Source: BS750m-G69 sp964441235 (GTDB taxonomy: Bacteria > Fidelibacterota > UBA2242). From it: a stretch of DNA of 36,045 bases. The translations under genes were made by a program, and so were the position numbers. The notes under the pieces were generated by a model. It was not told the DNA's origin. It searched no databases and was given only the letters and a program-made list of their open reading frames with translations. Below are positions 23,695 to 31,495 of this stretch, piece after piece. The number at the start of each line of letters is the position of its first letter. Positions within the stretch are counted from its first letter, which is position 1. The stretch is taken from assembly GCA_964441235.1 (NCBI GenBank), contig CAYTUQ010000040.1, forward strand, positions 1 to 36,045, given 5' to 3'.

Positions 23695-24168
23695 TCAGCC
23701 GTTTGATGGTAAATATCTTTCTCTTAAAAACTCCTTCAGCTCCTCAAAACTCTCAAATATATTCGTAGTGCAGCTCAAAACCCACGCACTGATTTCGCTA
23801 ACTTCCTCTTTCGTTACCATATAAACCGGGATATCTTTATAGAGGGCAAAAGTGAGCTCGCCATAAGTTCCACCTCCTTTTACTGCATAAGAATCCCAAA
23901 AACAAATCATATAGTCTATTTCTTTATTAAGAGATTTAATATCACCTCTCATTAACTTTCTTACAATCCGTTTAAATTCATTTAAATCGGTACTCTTCAA
24001 AGAACGAAATATTTCTCTCTCTTCTTGTGATAAATACTTTTTTTCTTCAATCAAGGGGTTATAACAATCATGCCCCAGTTCCATCTTCAAAAAGGCTGAA
24101 ATATCGTCTCTCCACTCTTTCCCACTATCAGGAGCATGCTCAATAGCACCGGATAAATAGACTTTCAT
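23695..24168 (-). CDS. Nucleoside 2-deoxyribosyltransferase-like protein
   Basis: 157 residues. The start MKVYLSGAIEHAPDSGKEWRDDI is the flavodoxin-like opening of the nucleoside 2-deoxyribosyltransferase superfamily. DIKSLNKEIDYMICFWDSYAVKGGGTYGELTFAL supplies the conserved D-x-x-x-I/L...D and the G-T-x-x-E-L motif, with Glu104 as the presumed nucleophile. The family swaps bases or hydrolyses N-glycosidic bonds of (deoxy)nucleotides. The insert around residues 40-75 is unusual. ATG 24168 overlaps the TGA of the ABC permease gene (ATGA), so this is the last gene of the polA operon. A nucleotide-salvage or signalling role is possible, and the substrate is unknown. Confidence 0.75.
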   Translation of the reverse strand: MKVYLSGAIEHAPDSGKEWRDDISAFLKMELGHDCYNPLIEEKKYLSQEEREIFRSLKSTDLNEFKRIVRKLMRGDIKSLNKEIDYMICFWDSYAVKGGGTYGELTFALYKDIPVYMVTKEEVSEISAWVLSCTTNIFESFEELKEFLRERYLPSNG

Positions 24169-24917
24169 CTTTCCAACTTCCTTTTAAATATTAAGTAACT
24201 AACAAAATATGTTATTATGTCTAATACAATTAAATATAAAAAATATAAAAAATTGAAATAATGATTAATAAATAGCTCTCTACCTCCTTCAATTACAGCA
24301 GTTGTCGGAAAATAGTAAATAATCTTACTGAATATCTCAGGAAAATAATTTATAGGAACTATCATACCCGATAATAAAAATAATGGAAAAACAATGAAAA
24401 AAATAATTAAGAAATGGGTTCTTTGATTAACGATAAGAGTTCCAATCATTATTCCAATTTGAAGAATAAAAAACACTCCAAAAATGAGATAAATCCAAAA
24501 AAATAATATATAAGCAAAGGGTAATGAAAAGCCAATCATAATATAAAGAAAGATGCTTGGTAAAACCGTATGGATTAACGTCTTGATGACATAAGTAATA
24601 GATTTCGATAAATGGATTTGCCAGAGTGATAAATTTGAAGTTCTAATCTGATCCATCACTCCTGGAACATTCAACATTTTCCAAGTATTAACTGAAGACA
24701 AACCATACGCAATAATTCCGGATATAAAAGCAATAATACCGGGGAACATATATTGTGAGGTATCAATAAAATTTATTCTTGGCAGCAGTGTACTTAATCC
24801 GACAATAAATACTAAGTAAAATAAAAAAACACCGAGCAGATTAATAACTAAACCTGACAAAACCTTTTTTCTAATAGGTTTTAACTCATTATTAATTAAA
24901 AGACATATTGAATTCAT
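24165..24917 (-). CDS. ABC-2 type transporter permease
   Basis: 250 residues with six hydrophobic segments: LVINLLGVFLFYLVFIVGL near 24-42, then the FPGIIAFISGIIAYGLSSVNTWKML block, three more helices, and the LSGMIVPINYFPEIFSKIIYYFPTTAVIEGGRELF segment before the last. That segment is the classic ABC-2 exporter motif. It forms the membrane channel with the ATPase encoded three bases upstream (24921). The cargo is not identifiable; DrrB/ODV-like proteins of this size export lipids, drugs or polysaccharides. Confidence 0.88.
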   Translation of the reverse strand: MNSICLLINNELKPIRKKVLSGLVINLLGVFLFYLVFIVGLSTLLPRINFIDTSQYMFPGIIAFISGIIAYGLSSVNTWKMLNVPGVMDQIRTSNLSLWQIHLSKSITYVIKTLIHTVLPSIFLYIMIGFSLPFAYILFFWIYLIFGVFFILQIGIMIGTLIVNQRTHFLIIFFIVFPLFLLSGMIVPINYFPEIFSKIIYYFPTTAVIEGGRELFINHYFNFLYFLYLIVLDIITYFVSYLIFKRKLER

Positions 24918-24920
24918 ACC

Positions 24921-25844
24921 TTAATAACCTTCATCTGAAATAAGTTGATCTAAAAATTCCTCTATTCTAATAGAATGACCCGAAAAACCAATAATACTAT
25001 CCGCATCAATTTCTTCGAGAATGTAGTAAAAATCTTTCAGTCCATTTGTAGCTATTTGTATCGTTTTACCTAACTCACGAATTTTACTAATATTTTTATA
25101 ATTTCGTAGAGCTTGTATAACATCATAACTCCCACTTTTTATTTCAATATTACCAACAAATGGGATTTTAACATGTGAAAGCATTTTTTCCATAGTCCCG
25201 TCAAACTTTATTTTACCATTATGAAGCACAATCCACCTATCGGCAATAGTCTGTATCTCAGTAAATTCATTCGAAGCAATTATAATCGTCTTTTTACCTT
25301 TTTCTTTCAAAAGATATTTCAATAAGACAACACGAGCATGATAATCCATACCTAATATTGGCTCATCAAGAATCAGAACTTCTGGATCTCCCATCAAAAC
25401 CTGAATAAGATCAAGACGCCTTTTTATTCCTCGAGAGTATGTTACCGGATAATTATTTATTTCACTTTCCATATCAAATTCTTTAATCAGAGGATTCAAT
25501 TTATCTTCAAATTCCTCCTCTTGAATACCAAGCAACCTGGCTCGCAGTTTAAGGTTTTCTAATCCGGTTAACCATGAATCATGTATATCATGGTCTGGAA
25601 GATATCCAATAGATTTTTTTATTTCAGAATGCTGATTTGAAATATCCTTATCATTGATATATATCGTGCCTTTATCCGGATTAAGTAATGTTGAGATAAT
25701 CCTCAGTAAAGTAGATTTTCCTGCTCCATCACGGCCAACAATTGCAAATACAGAGCCTTTTTCAATACCAAGTGTGATATTACTCAGAACATATTTTTTT
25801 TTGTAATGTTTACTTACATTTTTTAATGTAACAGATGCTTCCAT
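24921..25844 (-). CDS. ABC transporter ATP-binding protein with non-canonical Q- and H-loops
   Basis: 307 residues. Walker A is GRDGAGKST (Lys43), the signature is YSRGIKRRL (136-144) and Walker B is VLILDEP (156-162), so the ATPase is of CcmA/DrrA type with a 70-residue C-terminal extension. Two switch residues differ. The Q-loop position reads GYLPDHDIHDSWLTGLENL, with no Gln. The H-loop reads IIIASNEFTEIQTIADRW, with Asn192 where His is expected. This may mean slow or altered ATP hydrolysis. Its ATG shares one base with the TAA of polA (TAATG), indicating coupled translation, and the permease gene follows at once. Confidence 0.9.
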   Translation of the reverse strand: MEASVTLKNVSKHYKKKYVLSNITLGIEKGSVFAIVGRDGAGKSTLLRIISTLLNPDKGTIYINDKDISNQHSEIKKSIGYLPDHDIHDSWLTGLENLKLRARLLGIQEEEFEDKLNPLIKEFDMESEINNYPVTYSRGIKRRLDLIQVLMGDPEVLILDEPILGMDYHARVVLLKYLLKEKGKKTIIIASNEFTEIQTIADRWIVLHNGKIKFDGTMEKMLSHVKIPFVGNIEIKSGSYDVIQALRNYKNISKIRELGKTIQIATNGLKDFYYILEEIDADSIIGFSGHSIRIEEFLDQLISDEGY

Positions 25845-28537
25845 TAATGTGCCTCATACCATGAATTTCCAATACCAACATCAACCTTTATAGGAATATC
25901 GAGTGGAAGAGCATTTTCCATTTCGTAAATAACCATGGATTTTAACTCTTTTATCTCGTTCTCCGGAACCTCAAAAATTAATTCATCATGTATCTGCAGT
26001 ATCATCATTGCCTGCATTTTATTGACCAAAAGATTCTTGTGAATTCTCGCCATCGCTATTTTGATCATATCAGCAGCAGTTCCCTGTATTGGCATATTTA
26101 TAGCCGCACGTTCTACTGCTTTTCTTATATTTAAATTGCTACTATTTATATCATGAACGTATCTCAATCTTCCGGATAGAGTCTTTACATAATTATTCTT
26201 TCTTGCTTTTTCAAGAGTAGTAATTATATAGTTATTGATTCCTGGATATGTTTTAAAATACTGGTTTATTAAACTTCTTCCGTCGGACATTGGAATTTTG
26301 AGTTCCTCCGACATTCGATACGGACCAGCACCGTACATAATCCCAAAATTGACAACCTTTGCAACTCGCCGCATTTCCGGTAAAACATCATCCTCATTTA
26401 CTCCATAGACCAAAGCGGCCGTTCGTTTATGAATATCAACACCTTCGTTAAACGCCTTGATTAATTCCGGGTCTTTAGAAAGATGTGCCATAATCCTTAA
26501 TTCTATTTGCGAATAATCAGCGGAAAGTATTTTCCAGTCATAATTTTGCGGTACAAACGCTTTGCGGATTTCTCTACCTATTTCAGTCCGTATTGGAATA
26601 TTTTGAAAATTCGGGTCGCTACTGCTCAAACGACCTGTTGAAGCAACAGTCTGGTTGAAGGAGCTGTGAACCCGACCAGTTTCTTTATTTACTAAAAGCG
26701 GTAAGGCATCGAGATAAGTATTTTTTAATTTTACAAGACCGCGATATTCCAGGACTAATGCTGGCAGAATATGTTTATCCCTTAATTTTTCGAGTACCTT
26801 AACGTCAGTTGAATATCCTCTGACTTTGTGCAAACCCAATTTATCAAATAAAATTTCACCAAGTTGTTTCGGAGAATTGATATTGAATTGTACACCTGCA
26901 GTGTCGAAAATATTCTGTGTCAAAGATGCTATTTGTCCTACCAGCTCCTCAGACATTTTTTTAAAATAATCCACTTTTAGATAGACACCATTCTGTTCCA
27001 TCTGCATTAGAACAGGGATTAAAGGCATCTCAATATTCTTGAAAACATCCCATGTATTATCTTCTTTCAATTTCTTTTGAAAAACAGGAACCAGCTCTAA
27101 TGCTATATCCGCATCTTCAGCTGCATAAAAGGTAATTGTATCAATATCAACCTGATCCATTGTTATCTGATTCTTGCCTTTGCCAATAAGTTCCTCAATT
27201 GGCTGCATAGTATAGTGCAGATACTGTTGACTCAGTTTGTCCAATTTATAAGAATGAGCATCCGGTTGAATTAAAAAAGCAGCAACCATTGTATCGAACT
27301 CAACACCCCTCAATTCAATTCCACTTCGCCGTAAAACCAGTATATCATACTTTAGATTTTGCCCACACTTTGGAATAGAAGCATCCTCTAAAACAAGTTT
27401 CAACTCATTCAGCAATTGAATATTATCTTCTTTCTTAAAGAGACTTTTTTGCTTTAAGGGAAATTGTACAGGGATGTACACTCCTGTATGTATCTTCCAA
27501 CTCAGGGAAACACCTACTATTTCCGCTTCCATTGGATTGGTTGATGTTGTTTCCAGATCAACGGATAATAATGGCACTTTATATAGCGTTTTGACAAGTT
27601 CTTTTAATTCAGATAGTGTAGAGACGGTTTTATATTGTTTTTCCGGTTGTTCCTTTTCCTCAATTTTTTGAAATGATTTTATAAGAGTGAAAAATTCCAG
27701 CTCCTCAAATATTTTATTTAATGACGACTCATTCACACTTGCAGATTTCAGGTTATCAATGCTTACATCCAGAGGAACATCGGTTTTAATAGTTGCCAGC
27801 ATTTTCGAAAATTTAGCGCTTTCACTTCCCTCTTTCAGCATACTCGCTACGCGTGCATTTTCAATTTTATCTAAATTATCTATTACACCTTCTACTGTGC
27901 CAAATTCCTGTAAAAGCGGTTTTGCTTTTGCCGGTCCAATTCCCTTAACTCCCGGAATATTGTCAGAACTATCACCAATTAGCCCGAGATAATCAGCTAT
28001 CTGATCAGGTCGAACTCCCCATTTTTCCATCACTTTATCCGAGCTGATGATCTCTACCTCTTTATGACCACTGGCAGGCTTATATATATACATGTCATCA
28101 CCAAGCAATTGCATAAAATCCTTATCTCCGGTAACCATAAATACCGATATATCTTTTTTATTCGCTTCCAATGCTAAAGTACCGATTATATCATCGGCTT
28201 CATATCCGGGAAATAAAATCACAGGTATATTCATTGCCTCGGTAATTTTGAACATTTGCGGTAACTGTGAGACCAAATCATCTGGCATTGCCTCACGAGT
28301 TGCTTTGTATTCAGGATATATTTTATGTCTGAAGGTCTTTTCCGGAGCGTCAAAAACCATTCCGATATAATCTGGCTTACTCTCATTTACGATTTTCTGA
28401 AGTGACTTTACAAAAGCGTAGGTCGCACCTGTAGGCTGACCTTTCGAGGTTGTAAGTCTATTCCTGATCATACCGAAATATGAGCGGTAGGCTATTGCGG
28501 AGCCATCTATTAAATAAAGTGTAGGTTTTTCTTTCAT
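25844..28537 (-). CDS. polA: DNA polymerase I with active-looking proofreading domain
   Basis: 897 residues. An N-terminal 5' nuclease domain (LYLIDGSAIAYRSYFGM...GYEADDIIGTLA...VTGDKDFMQLL, IPGVKGIGPAKA) is followed by a 3'-5' exonuclease domain that keeps its metal ligands (SVDLETTS, CGQNLKYD, YAAEDAD), then the polymerase core: motif A DYSQIELRIMAHLS, motif B RRVAKVVNFGIMYG and motif C QIHDELIFEVPE. It repairs DNA and replaces RNA primers. Unlike the enzymes of several thermophiles and of Bacillus, proofreading appears intact. It is the first gene of a four-gene minus-strand operon in which every junction overlaps or nearly touches. A clear Shine-Dalgarno before ATG 28537 is lacking (AAGTTATATG). 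Confidence 0.97.
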   Translation of the reverse strand: MKEKPTLYLIDGSAIAYRSYFGMIRNRLTTSKGQPTGATYAFVKSLQKIVNESKPDYIGMVFDAPEKTFRHKIYPEYKATREAMPDDLVSQLPQMFKITEAMNIPVILFPGYEADDIIGTLALEANKKDISVFMVTGDKDFMQLLGDDMYIYKPASGHKEVEIISSDKVMEKWGVRPDQIADYLGLIGDSSDNIPGVKGIGPAKAKPLLQEFGTVEGVIDNLDKIENARVASMLKEGSESAKFSKMLATIKTDVPLDVSIDNLKSASVNESSLNKIFEELEFFTLIKSFQKIEEKEQPEKQYKTVSTLSELKELVKTLYKVPLLSVDLETTSTNPMEAEIVGVSLSWKIHTGVYIPVQFPLKQKSLFKKEDNIQLLNELKLVLEDASIPKCGQNLKYDILVLRRSGIELRGVEFDTMVAAFLIQPDAHSYKLDKLSQQYLHYTMQPIEELIGKGKNQITMDQVDIDTITFYAAEDADIALELVPVFQKKLKEDNTWDVFKNIEMPLIPVLMQMEQNGVYLKVDYFKKMSEELVGQIASLTQNIFDTAGVQFNINSPKQLGEILFDKLGLHKVRGYSTDVKVLEKLRDKHILPALVLEYRGLVKLKNTYLDALPLLVNKETGRVHSSFNQTVASTGRLSSSDPNFQNIPIRTEIGREIRKAFVPQNYDWKILSADYSQIELRIMAHLSKDPELIKAFNEGVDIHKRTAALVYGVNEDDVLPEMRRVAKVVNFGIMYGAGPYRMSEELKIPMSDGRSLINQYFKTYPGINNYIITTLEKARKNNYVKTLSGRLRYVHDINSSNLNIRKAVERAAINMPIQGTAADMIKIAMARIHKNLLVNKMQAMMILQIHDELIFEVPENEIKELKSMVIYEMENALPLDIPIKVDVGIGNSWYEAH

Positions 28538-28852
28538 ATAACTTGGTGAAAAGTTTAACTAATAGCTATGAAATTGGCAAGATGTTTCGGTTCTAATTTG
28601 TATATATGTCCATGATTTTCTCATCTCGTCTCGAAGAGATCCCGCTGGGAAAGAGACCTCTCTGAGGAAGAGACTCCGCAGAGAAATAATGGGCTGGACT
28701 TCTCACCATAATAAAAAACCATAATACCAGCCCACGATTTTAATTGCGGGGTCTTGAAACCATTACGATATAACCATTTCTCTCCACTTGAAGAAATCTA
28801 CCCCCTGGCAGAAAGAGATGCCTCTAGCAAATGGTTTATCCATTACATTTCA
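28538..28852. other. Repeat-filled gap upstream of polA
   Basis: No gene is visible. It holds twin hairpin U8 with a run of further small stems to 28684, and an inverted repeat TGGGCTGG (28690-28697) / CCAGCCCA (28727-28734). The promoter of the polA operon should lie here, close to 28540-28620, but I cannot place it. Confidence 0.4.
28629..28650. repeat. Twin mini-hairpin unit U8 (22 bp) followed by related stems
   Basis: TCTC-GAA-GAGA followed by TCCC-GCT-GGGA. Immediately downstream come CCTC-TCT-GAGG (28657-28667) and CTC-CGCA-GAG (28674-28683), spaced by AAGAGA-like linkers, as if a second unit had landed beside the first and partly decayed. Confidence 0.7.
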
Positions 28853-29039
28853 TCAGGCATTTTTCTCAATGAGATAAATCTCTTTGTCAGTCAATTCATA
28901 CAAGCTCATACACCAATTGATCAATCTGTCGGTCGGTTGCTTTGATCTGACGCTGTAAAAACGTTTTTTCATGTTAGGTTTGCGCGAATGAGAGACGTTT
29001 ATGCAAATCTGAACGAAGCTCAACATTAGTTATAGACAT
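28853..29039 (-). pseudogene. Degenerate methylase C-terminal tail, copy T1
   Basis: Read from ATG 29039: MSITNVELRSDLHKRLSFAQT, a TAA, then HEKTFLQRQIKATDRQIDQ and LVYEL, a one-base insertion, then YELTDKEIYLIEKNA and TGA. This is the same tail as the last 60 residues of the methylase fragment at 34558 (ERLSSAQTQHEKTLLQ..., LVYELYELTEEDIRIIE). It cannot be translated as one piece. No specificity or catalytic domain remains upstream. Confidence 0.75.
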
Positions 29040-29213
29040 CCGCCAAAAAGTGGACAAAGATATCTATTTTCATTTAACCTCATTATTTTATCCATAAGGT
29101 CTTCGACAGACAATCTAAAAATACCAGGCCATTATCCAGGATATCCGAGAATAGAGGCTCATTTTATATTTAATGATGTTCTAGCGAGTAAAATAACATT
29201 ACTGATATGGCAA

Positions 29214-29438
29214 CTATGATATGCTATTTGGCGATAAACCAACACCTTCCAACGTTACTTGCCGCAACGTGTTTTGATCACCGAAGCGTTTGATGGCATC
29301 GAGAATCTCAATACCAGCTAATTTTCCATCTCTGTCATAATCTGCAGCAATACCATCGGCAATGTGTTTTGTATTAACTGTGGTATCACGAAATGTGATG
29401 CTTAGTGCGTCAACTTCTGAATCATAGATAATTTTCAT
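29214..29438 (-). CDS. DUF2283-family small protein
   Basis: 74 residues: MKIIYDSEVDALSITFRDTTVNTKHIADGIAADYDRDGKLAGIEILDAIKRFG. The Y-D-x-E-x-D-x-L-x-I start and the D-x-x-G-x-(L/I)-x-G-I-E-I-L motif define DUF2283. A strong GGAGG precedes ATG 29438. A DUF4258-like gene lies 14 bases upstream on the same strand. DUF4258 and DUF2283 genes are often neighbours and are regarded as a toxin-antitoxin-like pair, with DUF2283 the probable antitoxin partner. That assignment is by association, not by experiment. Confidence 0.85.
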   Translation of the reverse strand: MKIIYDSEVDALSITFRDTTVNTKHIADGIAADYDRDGKLAGIEILDAIKRFGDQNTLRQVTLEGVGLSPNSIS

Positions 29439-29452
29439 ATAGTTACCTCCTA

Positions 29453-29707
29453 TTAAAAATAATAAGTATAAACCGTTATAACAACAAATTCCTCTTTTTC
29501 TTCAACAAAAATAGGACGAACTCTTTTAGTAGCATAGAATTTACTGTTCCACTCTTTTTCGAAATTGAAATCTTTATGACATTGAAGCCGACCTAATTCA
29601 GAAGGTTCCCAACCGGAATTACAAATCGTGTCTTTAACTTCTTCTACAGAGAAACCTCTTTTTTCAGCATAACTTAATGCGTGGGTAGATAGCCTAATTG
29701 GTTTTAT
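29453..29707 (-). CDS. DUF4258-like protein with no canonical start codon
   Basis: An 84-codon open frame: KPIRLSTHALSYAEKRGFSVEEVKDTI, then CNSGWEPSELGRLQCHKDF and NFEKEWNSKFYATKRVRPIFVEEKEEFVVITVYTYYF. The H-A...Y...RG(F/I)S..EV..TI start and the R...VE...F.VITVYTYYF end are typical of DUF4258 and other RelE/BrnT-like small proteins. No ATG, GTG or TTG lies at the right place. An ATA (29707-29705) stands six bases after AAGAAGGA, exactly where the start should be, so ATG to ATA loss is likely. The ATA overlaps the stop of the methylase-tail remnant T2. The partner DUF2283 gene is intact. Confidence 0.6.
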   Translation of the reverse strand: MKPIRLSTHALSYAEKRGFSVEEVKDTICNSGWEPSELGRLQCHKDFNFEKEWNSKFYATKRVRPIFVEEKEEFVVITVYTYYF

Positions 29708-29893
29708 TTTGTTCCTTCTTCCACAATCCGAATCTCTTCATTAGTCAATCCATACAACTCATACACTAACGTATCTATCTGCCGGTCGGTTGCATATATC
29801 AAATACCATAAGAGCATTTTTTTAACGTTGAGTTTGTGCTGATGAAAGACATTTATGCAATTCTAAACGAATCTCAACATTAGTCATAGACAT
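29704..29893 (-). pseudogene. Degenerate methylase C-terminal tail, copy T2
   Basis: From ATG 29893: MSMTNVEIRLELHKCLSSAQTQ, a stop, a scrambled stretch, then ATDRQIDTLVYELYGLTNEEIRIVEEGTK and TAA (29706-29704). It resembles T1 at its start and the methylase tail at its end. It abuts the DUF4258-like gene. Confidence 0.75.
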
Positions 29894-29919
29894 CCGTAAA
29901 AACTTCTCACAATGTATTT

Positions 29920-30156
29920 TCACATTGCCATAATTTCTACTTGACGCTTTTTCTTTCTCGCCTCTTCTACAATCCGCTCCAATTCCCTTGCATTCTTATC
30001 ACTAATCCACTCTTCTCCACATTGCTCACAAATTTGGGCAACCACATTTCTCACAACTACAAGGCTATTTCCTAAATCCACACTATATACCGTCTTTCCT
30101 TCAACTTTTCGTCCACCACACATAGGACAAAGATTTTTATTTTCACTTGTCTTCAT
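29920..30156 (-). CDS. YgiT-type zinc-finger protein (antitoxin-like)
   Basis: 78 residues. Two CxxC pairs (Cys10/Cys13 in CPMCGG and Cys43/Cys46 in CEQCGE) bracket a short beta segment (VVVRNVVAQ), the YgiT/MqsA N-terminal zinc domain. A charged helix follows (ARELERIVEEARKKKRQVEIMAM). The C-terminal HTH of MqsA is absent. ATG 30156 overlaps the TGA of the DUF4258 gene by four bases (ATGA). The pair looks like a type II toxin-antitoxin unit of MqsRA kind in which this is the antitoxin. Confidence 0.85.
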   Translation of the reverse strand: MKTSENKNLCPMCGGRKVEGKTVYSVDLGNSLVVVRNVVAQICEQCGEEWISDKNARELERIVEEARKKKRQVEIMAM

Positions 30157-30482
30157 GATTTTCTCCTCTTTCTATAATCAACGTCAAACACTTTAAACGA
30201 TGGTTTGTATGCTGTAATAATATATACAATACTATTAACTTTATCAAATGATGCAACAACGTGAATGGGTGTTTTTTCAGACAAACCAAAAAACAGAACG
30301 CTTGGATATGGGCTATCATCAGGATATTCTTCAATACACTCACCATTCAGTAACACTTTAATTACTGCACTCTGCTTTATATTTCGTTCAGCCATTCGCT
30401 GAAGAATATGCTTTCTCCATTCAATTCGTTTATTATGTATTGCTGAACGAAATTTCTTAATGTCTATAGATTCCTTTTTCAT
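30153..30482 (-). CDS. DUF4258 toxin-like protein
   Basis: 109 residues: KKFRSAIHNKRIEWRKHILQRMAERNIKQSAVIKVLLNGECIEEYPDD, then SPYPSVLFFGLSEKTPIHVVASFDK and IVYIITAYKPSFKVFDVDYRKRRKS. The W..H...RM.ER.I....V...L..G..IEEYPDD.PYPS.L..G pattern and the final VYIITAY-P are diagnostic of DUF4258. It is the upstream member of a pair with the YgiT-type zinc protein. Family logic suggests an RNase-like toxin, which has not been shown for this protein. Confidence 0.88.
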   Translation of the reverse strand: MKKESIDIKKFRSAIHNKRIEWRKHILQRMAERNIKQSAVIKVLLNGECIEEYPDDSPYPSVLFFGLSEKTPIHVVASFDKVNSIVYIITAYKPSFKVFDVDYRKRRKS

Positions 30483-30501
30483 ACCTCAATCCCATAAATT
30501 T

Positions 30502-30663
30502 TTACCTATCAACCGTCTTTTCGATCAGGCGTATCTCTTCCTACGTTAAATCGTAAAACTGATAAACCAGCCGGTTGATCTGGAGATCGGTAATCTTGAT
30601 CTGACGATCTAACTGATTGCAACAAAGATCAAACAATTTTAGCGAATTTTGTGATTGTTTCAT
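30502..30663 (-). pseudogene. Degenerate methylase C-terminal tail, copy T3
   Basis: From ATG 30663: MKQSQNSLKLFDLCCNQL, DRQIKITDLQINRLVYQFYDLT, then TAG, then EEIRLIEKTVDR and TAA (30504-30502). Only the last third matches the methylase tail (LVYxxYxLTxEEIxLIE). It begins eight bases after the stop of the PIN-domain half-gene and ends just before the DUF4258 gene. Confidence 0.65.
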
Positions 30664-30670
30664 TTGTACG

Positions 30671-31432
30671 TTAAAATTTTCCATATATTCTTAGCACATC
30701 AGCAAGCAAATCCAAAAAATATCGCTTACGTAAAGGATATTTACCTAATAGAAACTTGATTTTTGCTTTTAGTACTAACAAGTTATTTCCATAAAACGAA
30801 TAATACATAACAATCTTTTTTAAAATTATTTTGAAGCAATGCTCATAATGTAGAACCAATCTAAAATCATAAAGCGAAAATATTGCACTTAACAATTCCT
30901 TTTCATAGATAGAAAATCCAATTTGGGTTCTCATACTATTATGAATAACCATTTCAAATGAATCATATACTGTTCCTTGTCCAACTAAGTGAAATTGATT
31001 ATTTAATGCTTCAATTGTATCAATTATCATCTCTGCATTATAAAGATACTGATAATCCCATTCCGATAACTTCTTTTGAATCTCGACAAATTTATCAATA
31101 TTATTTAGATAGTGTTCAAAGAGAAAAGAAATTGAGTTCGAGTGCATATTATTTTGATGTATCATCCTAAAGATTTTTCTTAAAAACAGATCGTCGGCAA
31201 TATATATTCCTCCTACTTCTTTTGAGAGCAAAATACTCTCATAATCCGGTTTTCCGATTAGATCGATTATTTTTTTCTTATTATCTAATTCTTCCGGCGA
31301 TAGTTCAATATTTTGAACGTTCATTTGTTTAAACAGGTCATAAATACCCCTAAGAAAATCCCTTCTTTTATTCCAATTTTCCTTTTTCATATCTTCATAA
31401 AATGGTCTTCCGTCATCATTAATACCCAGCAT
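30671..31432 (-). pseudogene. C-terminal PIN-domain half of the TPR/GreAB-C/PIN gene, beyond the in-frame stop
   Basis: 253 residues from ATG 31432, but the open frame runs back to the TAA at 31498-31496 in exactly the same frame as the 1010-codon upstream part. The 21 intervening codons read STKDYFKSSIQNNRKDENTSA. SKEVGGIYIADDLFLRKIF carries the Asp-Asp of a PIN nuclease. The N-terminal PIN strand (INIVLSPASILILSFLDKL) sits before the stop, so the stop cuts the PIN fold itself. Helices follow to the end (RKRYFLDLLADVLRIYGKF). As a separate protein it would lack part of the nuclease site. Reinitiation at 31432 is unlikely to make an active enzyme. Confidence 0.7.
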
Positions 31433-31495
31433 TGCCGATGTGTTTTCATCTTTTCTGTTATTTTGAATTGAAGATTTAAAATAGTCTTTTGTTGA

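Noticed and set aside
28754..28945. 63-residue + frame
   Set aside because: It is antisense to methylase-tail remnant T1, whose minus-strand reading explains the sequence better.
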